DNA from: JANJTB01 sp032027125
GTDB taxonomy: Bacteria; Bacteroidota; Ignavibacteria; Kapaibacteriales; UBA2268
Direction of reading: 5' to 3'
DNA: 64,000 nt
NCBI GenBank assembly: GCA_032027125.1
Contig: JAVSMQ010000001.1
Coordinates: forward strand, 718,160-782,159
The position numbers and the translations under genes were made by a program. This document shows, one piece after another, positions 15,554-24,132 of the stretch. A model generated the notes under the pieces. That model was not told where the DNA came from and searched no databases. It saw nothing but the letters and a program-made list of their open reading frames with translations. Positions within the stretch are counted from its first letter, which is position 1, and the number at the start of each line of letters is the position of its first letter.

Positions 15554-16447
15554 ATGATACAATACAGAATTTTCTTTCTGCTTTTAATGATGGCTGCTCT
15601 ATTGAGCTGCAACGAATCAACAGTTAATCCAAATTTCCAGGGTAAAACCAGAATGGAACTACTAACGGCAAATTCCTGGATTTTTGTGAGTGCTACGAAC
15701 TTTGGACCTAAAGCGATAATAATGAAGTTCAATGAGGACAAAAAATACGAGTTCTACGACGAAGACGGGAAAAAATATCTTTACAACTGGGAATTTGGCG
15801 GAAATCAAACACAGATTTATCCTCCCGAAGACCCTGATAATAGAGCAGACATAATTGAACTTACAACAGAAAAATTAGTTTTAAAAATATCTGACGGTTC
15901 AAAAAATTCGACAATTACATACAGACCTATATACAAAAATCCAGTTCATCAGAATTCAATTTCCATAACCGGAACTATTGATATAAAAATTAATGGTTTC
16001 GATTTAACAAAATATGTTCCGGTTGTGGTCTGGAGTCAGGATAATCCTGATGGCGGATTTATTTACAAAGCCGGACAGTTCGAATCCGGTAACAGGTTCA
16101 GTTGCAGTTTGGATGCACCGCCTTATGACTCGCTGCTTTACCCCGAAGGTAATTTCAAGTTTGGACTGGCAAGAATTTACGTGGTTGATAAAAATTTTGC
16201 AGGTGTTGGATTCTACTCTGAAGATAAGTTGGATGAAATGATTCAAGGCGGAATAAAAGGATATGGTATCGGATATTATGATGCACCACAAAGTGATACA
16301 ACAGAATTTAAATCGCTGTTTCAGATGAATAAAGGATATAATCTATTAATAATATATCCCGAGTTTCCTGATTTTGCTTCATTCATTCCTGTTGAACCTG
16401 CTGAACTAACTCTGGTAATTTCTGACAATCCTTATGATTTCAAGTAA
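15554..16447 (+). CDS. Lipoprotein of unknown function
   Basis: Encodes 297 residues. MIQYRIFFLLLMMAALLSC is a signal peptide with the lipobox Cys at 19. The N-terminal 110 residues (LLTANSWIFVSATNFGPKAIIMKFNEDKKYEFYDEDG) resemble the lipocalin-like lipoproteins common in Bacteroidota. The C-terminal part is a second beta-rich domain. GGAG lies upstream of the ATG. It follows the sigma/anti-sigma pair and may be a regulon member. Confidence 0.65.
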   Translation: MIQYRIFFLLLMMAALLSCNESTVNPNFQGKTRMELLTANSWIFVSATNFGPKAIIMKFNEDKKYEFYDEDGKKYLYNWEFGGNQTQIYPPEDPDNRADIIELTTEKLVLKISDGSKNSTITYRPIYKNPVHQNSISITGTIDIKINGFDLTKYVPVVVWSQDNPDGGFIYKAGQFESGNRFSCSLDAPPYDSLLYPEGNFKFGLARIYVVDKNFAGVGFYSEDKLDEMIQGGIKGYGIGYYDAPQSDTTEFKSLFQMNKGYNLLIIYPEFPDFASFIPVEPAELTLVISDNPYDFK

Positions 16448-16485
16448 TTTCAAACATTTTTATAATAAATAATCTAGCCTTTTAC

Positions 16486-16525
16486 AAAACCTCCCAAAGA
16501 CCAAAAAAAATCTTCGGGAGGTTTT
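16486..16525. terminator. Bidirectional terminator between convergent operons
   Basis: AAAACCTCCC (16486-16495) pairs with GGGAGGTTTT (16516-16525), with A and T runs on the two flanks. It lies between the plus-strand lipoprotein (ends 16447) and the minus-strand PrkA/SpoVR operon (ends 16590), and can serve both. Confidence 0.8.
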
Positions 16526-16589
16526 ATTATTTCTCAAAATCCTATAAACTAAACACTCAAACCAAGTTACTTTCAAAAGTAAAACAAAA

Positions 16590-18878
16590 TCAATACTTTT
16601 TGGCAATAGCTTTATCGAGCACATACAAACAAACCTGCTGCGCAGCAAGAGGTGTTTTGTAGTTAAATTTACTTATAAGATTGTTAATAAGCATTGTTAC
16701 GTCTCGTTTGAGCCTGTCATCAAAAGTATTGAATGAGGTTGTTCCGAAATCCTGAACAGCACGTCTGAAATTATCATTATCCAGATAAGGAGCAAGTGCA
16801 TTTTCCTTGAGGTTACGGGTATATCTCTCAAATAATGAGATATAAAGCCTTGTCTGAGTTAGTGTTTTATTACTGACACCCATTTCCTGAGTAAGAGTAG
16901 TCGAAACATATTCGGACTGGGTATCTTTTCTGAATTGTCTTCGTGATTCGGGAGAAGATTCCAAACCTAACATTCTTGTTTCAAAATTCTGGAGATATTC
17001 CTCAGTAATATGTATAACCTCACCGGTATTATGATTCTTTTTTGTCTCGCCGATTTCATAATTAATTGCAAACATATAATTCTGAATATCAATTGAAATA
17101 TGCTGTTCATTATAATAATAAATTGATTCCTTGACATCCTGAACTACATCATAGTCATACAGGTCAACAAGTTTATCAATCAAATCCTGCGGTATATCAG
17201 CCTGCAGTTCTTCTTTATAATTCACAAAATAATCCCTGACATCTTCCATTGTAATTAATCTGTTGTTCAGGAGGCTGCGGGAATAAAAATCATTAAACAC
17301 ATTTAAGGATTTCCTTCCGGATATTCCTTTCTGTCCTTCATTTTCGGAACTTGCAAGAATATCCTTTCGTGTAGTCTTATCAAAACGTTTAATATCTTCT
17401 TCACTTATCCATTCCGGTACTGTGCCGATAAACACTTCCATTTTAAGTAGAAGCATATTTTTATCAAGATATTTAGAATATTTTTCAGGTTTATTAATCC
17501 AATTTTTCAATGCGGGGGAATCATTTTCAAGTCTCGATGCAATGATAATTTTTGCAAAATTTTCTAAGACACCAGGCAGAAAAGTATCAATAATTTTATC
17601 ACTGAATTTATTTTTGTAAATAGCAACTTCTGTATTATAATCCAGTACATAGGGTATTTTAACATTTATAATTCTATCCTGAAATGATTTGACTTTGTCA
17701 TAATGAATTTTATCTTCCGGATTAACTAATCCGATAAATAAAGTTCTGATATATTCTTCCGTTAAATCAACTTTATGAACTCCGTCGCTTATGATACCGT
17801 GATAAGCCTTCAATCTGTCAATATTGAACTCCTTAATATCCATCAAAGCAAGTATGCCGTTATTCGTTTTTGACAGATAAGAAATCGAATAATTAATCCC
17901 GTCATTTCTTAGCAAATCATTTATCATAAACTGCAATGCCGGTTTCGACAGCGGTTTGTCGCTGCTGGGGTCTCCGGGATTAAAAACGCTTACACCTTCA
18001 CCCATTTGCCGGTTGAAATAATTACTTCTGGCATTTATCATGCTGAAGACTTCCAAAGGGTCGCCTAATCTGTCGTGAAGAGTTTTCTGTATAGAACTGC
18101 ATATTGAGCAAGGAAGGTCTTTCAGTACCCACTCATATTGCTTATCCTCAAAAAGCTGAAGTTTGAATTCTTCATCAGTAATAAGTTCGTCAATAAATTT
18201 TCTGCGGTAATATTTAGGAATCTGCAAAATTGGATGGTCATGATTAGGACATGAAAATTCCAGATATTTTTCAGGGAAATTTACCGGTTTCGGCGGCAAG
18301 GACTCTTTGTAGCTTTTTTGTTCTTCTTCGGCATGTTTATATTTCTGCATATCGGCAGATTGAAACCCTCCAAGCTTTTCAATATCAAGTCTCCAATAAG
18401 TCTTGTATGATATTCCTTCAGGAGTTTTAGTATATTCCTCGAATTTATGCAGCAAATTATTTAAAAAAGTACTTTTTCCGCTTCCCGGCGGTCCTTCAAA
18501 AATATAAATTCTATTATTTTGTGTACCCTTTCGAAAATCCTTGGTCATGTTCATAAACCGGTTTGCGAAAATCCTGTCGGCAAAGAATGGATTATCGCAG
18601 TTGTTTTGAAGTAATTCTGCTGTATCGTAATTAAAAAAACCTACATGCTCGGAATCATTTTTAAAATCATCACGACCTTGAGGAACATAATAATGAACCA
18701 TGTCATAATAAATCTGAAAAATATCGCGGAATACCAAACGCGGCTTTGTAGCAGCAAGATATAGAAAATCATTAAAAGGAATTGGCGGTCTGAGTTCTTT
18801 TTCCTGAATATTTTTCCCGAGATTAATTAATACTTCAAGTCTTTTAGCTTTTGATTGTATTTCTAAGAATGTTTCCAT
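16590..18878 (-). CDS. Second PrkA-like AAA serine kinase-family protein
   Basis: Encodes 762 residues. The AAA ATPase Walker A is GPPGSGKSTFLNNLL (about 129-143). A likely zinc site follows, with CPNH in one segment and PCSIC in another (Cys/His spacing as in PrkA, which has CPMHEEPLHLIP). It is longer than canonical PrkA (about 640) and diverged from the first PrkA of the same operon, so a specialised partner rather than a copy. PrkA-family proteins were described as serine kinases and AAA-type proteases. It is the last of four genes, with 12 nt to spoVR. Confidence 0.7.
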   Translation of the reverse strand: METFLEIQSKAKRLEVLINLGKNIQEKELRPPIPFNDFLYLAATKPRLVFRDIFQIYYDMVHYYVPQGRDDFKNDSEHVGFFNYDTAELLQNNCDNPFFADRIFANRFMNMTKDFRKGTQNNRIYIFEGPPGSGKSTFLNNLLHKFEEYTKTPEGISYKTYWRLDIEKLGGFQSADMQKYKHAEEEQKSYKESLPPKPVNFPEKYLEFSCPNHDHPILQIPKYYRRKFIDELITDEEFKLQLFEDKQYEWVLKDLPCSICSSIQKTLHDRLGDPLEVFSMINARSNYFNRQMGEGVSVFNPGDPSSDKPLSKPALQFMINDLLRNDGINYSISYLSKTNNGILALMDIKEFNIDRLKAYHGIISDGVHKVDLTEEYIRTLFIGLVNPEDKIHYDKVKSFQDRIINVKIPYVLDYNTEVAIYKNKFSDKIIDTFLPGVLENFAKIIIASRLENDSPALKNWINKPEKYSKYLDKNMLLLKMEVFIGTVPEWISEEDIKRFDKTTRKDILASSENEGQKGISGRKSLNVFNDFYSRSLLNNRLITMEDVRDYFVNYKEELQADIPQDLIDKLVDLYDYDVVQDVKESIYYYNEQHISIDIQNYMFAINYEIGETKKNHNTGEVIHITEEYLQNFETRMLGLESSPESRRQFRKDTQSEYVSTTLTQEMGVSNKTLTQTRLYISLFERYTRNLKENALAPYLDNDNFRRAVQDFGTTSFNTFDDRLKRDVTMLINNLISKFNYKTPLAAQQVCLYVLDKAIAKKY

Positions 18879-18890
18879 AGTTTTTTTTCT

Positions 18891-20510
18891 CTACAAATAT
18901 TTTTTGGACATCTTCTTGTTGGACATGATGTATTGAATAGGTTTATACTCGAAACTTACAGAATCATCGCTGCCTTTACGCCTAACAATGTCTGTGGTTT
19001 CGAGAACAACCTGACCCTGAGCAATTTCTCCGAACCATAAATATTCAATACCGAGCAGAGTATCGCCAATATATGGTTTATATAATTGCCGACCTTCAAA
19101 ATGATGTTTTAAATAAACGGTTTTCTCATCGGTTCTATTAATGTCAACTGTAATATAAGGCGGATGATACATATTATCAATCAGCATTTTTTTATAATCT
19201 TCGGCTTTACGGCTTTTCACGTAATACTCGACAGTTCCCCGCTGTTGATTCAATCTCTGCCCTACGACAAATAATTGGTGCAAATCAACAAAATCCTGTT
19301 CAACATAAGTATTGATTAACATAAAGTCTGAAAAATTCCTTCTAAGTTCAAATAATGATTTTTTACCGTCTCCGGTATGTTTATCAAAATCATCACGCGA
19401 CTCGGAATTTTTTATCAGTTGAAACTCTCTTGAAATTTTACCTTCATTAGCAAGCTGCTCAACATACTGGACTAATCTCAAACCAATTGCGTAAGGATTA
19501 TACCCGACGCGTGATATTGAAGTTACTTTTGCATTAATAACCGAATATTCTGATTCGTGTCCTTTAATTCTGTCATCGCGGCGGAATAATTCATCGTGCC
19601 AATAGCTTGCCCAGCCTTCATTAATTGTTTTAGTTCTGATTTGCGGTGCAAAATAGAGCGAAGTATCTCTGACAATATTTATCACAGCTTTCATCCAGAC
19701 ATTTTCATCTCTTTTTAGAAAAGGAGAATTTTCACGTATAAATTCCATTATATCGGTATTTCTGTCAACTTCTTTTTCTTTAAATTTTTGAAATTTAGAT
19801 TCAAATTCAGGATGATTGCTTTTAATTTCGGAAAAGAACATTGATTCGGCTACAAATTCATTCGATTCAATCAATGCATTATATCTTTCTATTTCTGAAT
19901 ATATTTTGCTCAATCCGGCATTTACTTCTCTTGGCAGAAAGGTATCAAAGTAATATGAAATTTTTTCTGTCGGCTCCATTGATTTTGGAAAATTTTTGAT
20001 TGACAGTTCTGTAAAATAACCTGTCAGATTATCAATAGACCTCGAAAATTCGATTATATAATCAACCCATCTTCCGCGTTCTCCGCGCAGTTGAGTAATA
20101 TGCCTTTTATCTGCAAGAGCCTGACCGACAAAGTCATCATTCCATGTATGTTCAAATAATAAATTATTCTGGAAAAAATCAATATGACCGATTACATGAT
20201 AAAAAATCATTATATTCAGCCAATCCGGATTATTATCATTATAATAGGATATAGCCGGTCTTGAATTGATTACTGTTTCGTAAGGATTGCTCGGGTACAA
20301 TTTATACTGACCTTTGCCCTTAAGCACTTCAACATCATTTACCCAATAGTCATATAAAGTCGGTATCATTCCCTTAGGAGATAGTTCAATCAAATCCTGA
20401 TTTGTAACAATATATTCAAGTGATTCATTATCAAACTTTAAGCCGGCATCCCTTGCCCTGAGCTTACAGTCTTCCATTATTTGCTTTGTATGCTGGTCTA
20501 TAATTTTCAT
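18891..20510 (-). CDS. SpoVR family protein
   Basis: Encodes 539 residues from the ATG at 20510, chosen because the longer frame starts inside the DUF444 gene. Family blocks include YYNDNNPDWLNIMIFYHVIGHIDFFQNN, the conserved INEGWASYWHDEL, and RVGYNPYAIGLRLVQYVEQL. SpoVR (YcgB in enterics) is needed for the spore cortex in Bacillus but is widespread in non-spore-formers, where it accompanies PrkA and YeaH in starvation and stress. The NEGWA/H pattern is metalloprotein-like. The gap to the upstream gene is 10 nt. Confidence 0.9.
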   Translation of the reverse strand: MKIIDQHTKQIMEDCKLRARDAGLKFDNESLEYIVTNQDLIELSPKGMIPTLYDYWVNDVEVLKGKGQYKLYPSNPYETVINSRPAISYYNDNNPDWLNIMIFYHVIGHIDFFQNNLLFEHTWNDDFVGQALADKRHITQLRGERGRWVDYIIEFSRSIDNLTGYFTELSIKNFPKSMEPTEKISYYFDTFLPREVNAGLSKIYSEIERYNALIESNEFVAESMFFSEIKSNHPEFESKFQKFKEKEVDRNTDIMEFIRENSPFLKRDENVWMKAVINIVRDTSLYFAPQIRTKTINEGWASYWHDELFRRDDRIKGHESEYSVINAKVTSISRVGYNPYAIGLRLVQYVEQLANEGKISREFQLIKNSESRDDFDKHTGDGKKSLFELRRNFSDFMLINTYVEQDFVDLHQLFVVGQRLNQQRGTVEYYVKSRKAEDYKKMLIDNMYHPPYITVDINRTDEKTVYLKHHFEGRQLYKPYIGDTLLGIEYLWFGEIAQGQVVLETTDIVRRKGSDDSVSFEYKPIQYIMSNKKMSKKYL

Positions 20511-20520
20511 ATTAATCGTC

Positions 20521-21834
20521 TCACGCTTTTTGTCCGACAAGCACTTTGATACCCTCAATCAGTCTTGATTCATCCGTTTCAGCTGCTGAAAATGCATCTA
20601 ATCGAATTAAATCGGTTTTATTTTTCAAAATTCCCGATGATTCCATATATTTTTCAACTGTAGTATTTCCTGATGTCCATGAATTTCTTGCAATCGTTAT
20701 ACCCATTCGATTGGCATGAATAAGAATTTTTTCAATTTCTTCAAGTGCTTTTTTTCCGTCTGCATCCCAATCATCACCATCAGTTCCGTAGAATACATAT
20801 ATATTATTATCAATATATAGTCTTTCGGTTTCTATAATTTTGTTGACAAGTTCAAAAGCCGGATAAACATTTGTTCCGCCGGCAACAGAGGAATTATGAT
20901 ATGTATAAAAATCCTTTACTTCCTTTGCAGTTTGGTCGTGCAGAATAAAACGGGTTGCTACATTTTCATTGTATTGATACATCAGCCAGCTGTAAATCAA
21001 CAAATGCTGGGAAGTAACAGCCTCAGTAGGTTTGCCCTGCATCGAGCCTGAATAATCTCTCAAAAAGAAAACAACTGCCTGAGTCTCAAAATCTTTTTCT
21101 GCAGATAATATTCTGTAGATTTCATCCTGAGGATTGATAATCATTTTTTCGGGGTCAATAGAACCGTCTTTATTAAGATTTCCCAAAAGAATATTTGTCT
21201 GTATTATTTTTCTTAATGTAGCTTTTTTGTCAAGAATCTGACCGGTACGTCTGTTAATATCAGTCAAATCATATATATACTTTGTAAATGACCTTTTTTT
21301 ACCTTTGATTTTAAGATTGGGAAGCTGAAATTTCTGAGTAAGAATTCTTCCCAAATCAAATGCATCAGCAACAATATCATGACCTTCACCATCCCCTGAA
21401 CCTGCCCCCTGTCCTTCGCCCTCACCTTCCTGAGGTTCAGCAGGGGATTCACCGATTACATCACCTTCTTTACCCTCACCTGTACCGCCGGTCTCAGGAT
21501 TATCATCAGTTACTGAATCATCATGATAAAATTTGGGTTCGGTAGTAGTAGGCACAACCACAACTTTCTGACTATCCTTAACAGGCTTGACGATTCTGCC
21601 GAGACGTATTCTTCTTGGAAAACCGTCTTTTTCTCTCTGGTCATCTCTGTTTATAAGGTCTTCAATTGTCTGGAGCATGACATTATAGCTCACTTTCGGG
21701 TAATCGTCAAATCCAACTCCCTTTTTGAACTGATTATCCATATCATATAATCCGGCATTATCACCAATAACTATATGATTACCGGGTTTTTCGAGTTCAA
21801 GGTATTCCTTGTTATTCAAAATATTTTCACTCAT
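20521..21834 (-). CDS. DUF444/YeaH family VWA-domain protein
   Basis: Encodes 437 residues. The central Gly/Glu-rich linker (about 115-160) precedes a von Willebrand A-like domain with a MIDAS motif RDYSGSMQG and a second acidic strand FYGTDGDDWDADG. This is the UPF0229/YeaH pattern; in enterics yeaH lies beside yeaG (prkA) and the products act together in nitrogen starvation. It is the second gene of the operon, 19 nt after prkA. Confidence 0.87.
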   Translation of the reverse strand: MSENILNNKEYLELEKPGNHIVIGDNAGLYDMDNQFKKGVGFDDYPKVSYNVMLQTIEDLINRDDQREKDGFPRRIRLGRIVKPVKDSQKVVVVPTTTEPKFYHDDSVTDDNPETGGTGEGKEGDVIGESPAEPQEGEGEGQGAGSGDGEGHDIVADAFDLGRILTQKFQLPNLKIKGKKRSFTKYIYDLTDINRRTGQILDKKATLRKIIQTNILLGNLNKDGSIDPEKMIINPQDEIYRILSAEKDFETQAVVFFLRDYSGSMQGKPTEAVTSQHLLIYSWLMYQYNENVATRFILHDQTAKEVKDFYTYHNSSVAGGTNVYPAFELVNKIIETERLYIDNNIYVFYGTDGDDWDADGKKALEEIEKILIHANRMGITIARNSWTSGNTTVEKYMESSGILKNKTDLIRLDAFSAAETDESRLIEGIKVLVGQKA

Positions 21835-21853
21835 TATGTCATCCTGTTAATTC

Positions 21854-23929
21854 CTAGGAATTATCCTCCTGAGTGCAGAAATATTCAATGGTTTTTTCGG
21901 CACTTGTTACATCATAACCAAGTTTGTCAATCATAGTCCTTATCATTCTGTTATAAAGCTTTTGATTTTCCTCATTTGTTCTGTTTGATAACGCACCTAT
22001 CAGACTACCGGCACCTGCAATATCCGATTTCAGTCTTACATCCGTTACAGCTTTAACCAAATCATTATTATCCATGAAATCATAATTGGCATCCTGTACC
22101 ATTTTCTGACCATAAATTTTGGCTATTGTAGTTCTGTAGCTTTGTTTCTGCTCTTTAGATTTCAATCCAAGTCTTGATTCAACGCTGTCAATAAAGTTTT
22201 CATCAATTTTTATTGATATCAGCTTGCCTGTCTGAGGATCTTTATATGTCCAGAGTCTGTTCGGACCAAGATTTTTAGCATCAATACCAATTATCATGTT
22301 AACATAATTGAGTACATCTTTCTGAATTGCATCAGGCTCGTCCATATAGGCGTTGAAAATTGATGTCATAACATTCTCTCTGTGCAGTGATTTTGCAATT
22401 TTCAGGTCATTCAAATATTTTGCCCTATCGTTAGGGTCCTGAACGTAATCAAGAATAACACTTTCAATAGCAGGAAATATATCACCTGCATACATACATT
22501 TGCCTTCCTGAGTTTCGGAGCGTTCGAGCAGAATTTGTACAGCCCTTCCAAGATTTCTATGTCCGAGTCCTTTTTGACCGAATCTTTTTGTAATATCTGT
22601 TTCGCGGTTAAGCTGGTCTATAACCTCGGCAAGAGTCTTTACACTTTTTTCGCCTGCAACTTCACCTGCCGAAAGTTTCATAATCTCTATGGGTGTTAAC
22701 TTGTCATTGTGGGGCATTCGCGTCAAAACAAATGCTACCGAAAGTGCATAATTCAAATTAGGGTCAATATTTAACTTTTCACCGGAAAAAGTAGTTTTCT
22801 CCTGGCTGCCAATTGACAGTCTTGTAAGTTCCTTCTGAAGCTGGTAATTTGTATTATGAGCCATATATGTCAGGCGGCATCGGTCAACAATCGGAGCCTG
22901 CTCTTTTTCTTCAAGAAATCTCTGGAATTCAGAATTATTACTTGTTGCAATTATTAATGTATCGAGGGGCCACTTAAATCCTTCGATTTCGATGGTTCTG
23001 TTTTGAATCACACCAAGATAAACCTGAACCAAATCACGTTTATTTTTAAATATTTCATCTGCGAAATGGATACCACCGCCTGCTACGCGAGCCAAGGCAC
23101 CACGGCGAAGGTCAAATCTGTAAGGATTGTTTGTATCGGATATATGCAGAAGACGGGTAATGGATTCGTCGCCTAATAAATCAACTGCTGAAGATGTGAT
23201 TTTATCTTTTGCGGCATATTTGCCAGTTAATGTACCGCGTGTTTCACTGATTGGAATCTGAACAATTTCAATAAATTCCATCATTTTAGCCAAATCACCC
23301 TGACAGTAATCTCTGATTTGAGTAAAAATATAATCCGAACATGCACCCAAAGGTCTGTAATTTTTGAAATATTTTATTGTCATCTCTTCACTGGCACCCA
23401 TCTGTTCCAGATATTCTATATTTTTGTCTCTGTCTTCAAACAAATTCATAGCCAGAATCATTGGGTCTTCAAATGTCTGCGATTCAATTTTGGTTATCTT
23501 GCCGTATCCGCCGAGTTTATCAAGATTGTTCAATCTGAAAGTAAAACGGTTATTTTGAGGCTCTGAAATAAATTCACGGTAACATTTATTCAAATAATCA
23601 ACAAAATAAGTTTTACCATTACCGGGCTCACCAATCAGAACAAAAGCCATTTCAGAGGATGAACCTCCTTCGGCGGCATCTTTTACAAACGAAACAAAAC
23701 TGTTTATTTCATCGTACATGCCGATAATGTGTTTGCCGGGTTTGCGAAATAACCGAAAATCATAAGTAGGTCTTCCGTTAACGGTAATCTTTTTTATACC
23801 GTCGGGATAATCCAAAATCATTCGTGTTACCGATTGAAAAACATTTTCAAAAATTCTTTCACCGTTTATCACAGATTTCACATGAAAATCCAATGAGTTA
23901 GGTGAGGTGATAATTGTTTCGTTATCCAT
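21854..23929 (-). CDS. prkA: PrkA family serine protein kinase (YeaG-like)
   Basis: Encodes 691 residues. The AAA domain has Walker A GEPGNGKTYFVDYLN (about 95-109), Walker B-like GGIHFADEIFKNKRDL (about 290) and sensor LIIATSNNSEF (about 330), followed by the long PrkA C-terminal domain. PrkA/YeaG proteins are ATP-dependent kinases or AAA factors of the starvation response. It is the first gene of the prkA-yeaH-spoVR-prkA2 unit. Its 5' region (23930-24060) is short and AT-rich. Confidence 0.88.
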   Translation of the reverse strand: MDNETIITSPNSLDFHVKSVINGERIFENVFQSVTRMILDYPDGIKKITVNGRPTYDFRLFRKPGKHIIGMYDEINSFVSFVKDAAEGGSSSEMAFVLIGEPGNGKTYFVDYLNKCYREFISEPQNNRFTFRLNNLDKLGGYGKITKIESQTFEDPMILAMNLFEDRDKNIEYLEQMGASEEMTIKYFKNYRPLGACSDYIFTQIRDYCQGDLAKMMEFIEIVQIPISETRGTLTGKYAAKDKITSSAVDLLGDESITRLLHISDTNNPYRFDLRRGALARVAGGGIHFADEIFKNKRDLVQVYLGVIQNRTIEIEGFKWPLDTLIIATSNNSEFQRFLEEKEQAPIVDRCRLTYMAHNTNYQLQKELTRLSIGSQEKTTFSGEKLNIDPNLNYALSVAFVLTRMPHNDKLTPIEIMKLSAGEVAGEKSVKTLAEVIDQLNRETDITKRFGQKGLGHRNLGRAVQILLERSETQEGKCMYAGDIFPAIESVILDYVQDPNDRAKYLNDLKIAKSLHRENVMTSIFNAYMDEPDAIQKDVLNYVNMIIGIDAKNLGPNRLWTYKDPQTGKLISIKIDENFIDSVESRLGLKSKEQKQSYRTTIAKIYGQKMVQDANYDFMDNNDLVKAVTDVRLKSDIAGAGSLIGALSNRTNEENQKLYNRMIRTMIDKLGYDVTSAEKTIEYFCTQEDNS

Positions 23930-24076
23930 ATTTTATATCCTCTGAAAAATAAAAGTATATATATTCTTAATTATAAGACACATCAATGTCCAAAAAGGTT
24001 TCAATCAAAGTCAATAATCATTATTTTCTATAGCAAAAAGGTAAAAATACCTAATTTTTGTCAACAAACCAACAAA

Positions 24077-24110
24077 AAAAAGGGCTGTTCTTTACAGAAC
24101 AGCCCTTTTT
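24077..24110 (-). terminator. Strong terminator after the giant secreted protein gene
   Basis: A perfect 15-bp stem (24077-24091 with 24096-24110, AAAAAGGGCTGTTCT) with a 4-nt loop TTAC. On the minus strand it ends in a run of T. It insulates the prkA operon from the upstream 5.6-kb gene. Confidence 0.9.
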
Positions 24111-24132
24111 ATCAGAAAAAATGATAATCAAA

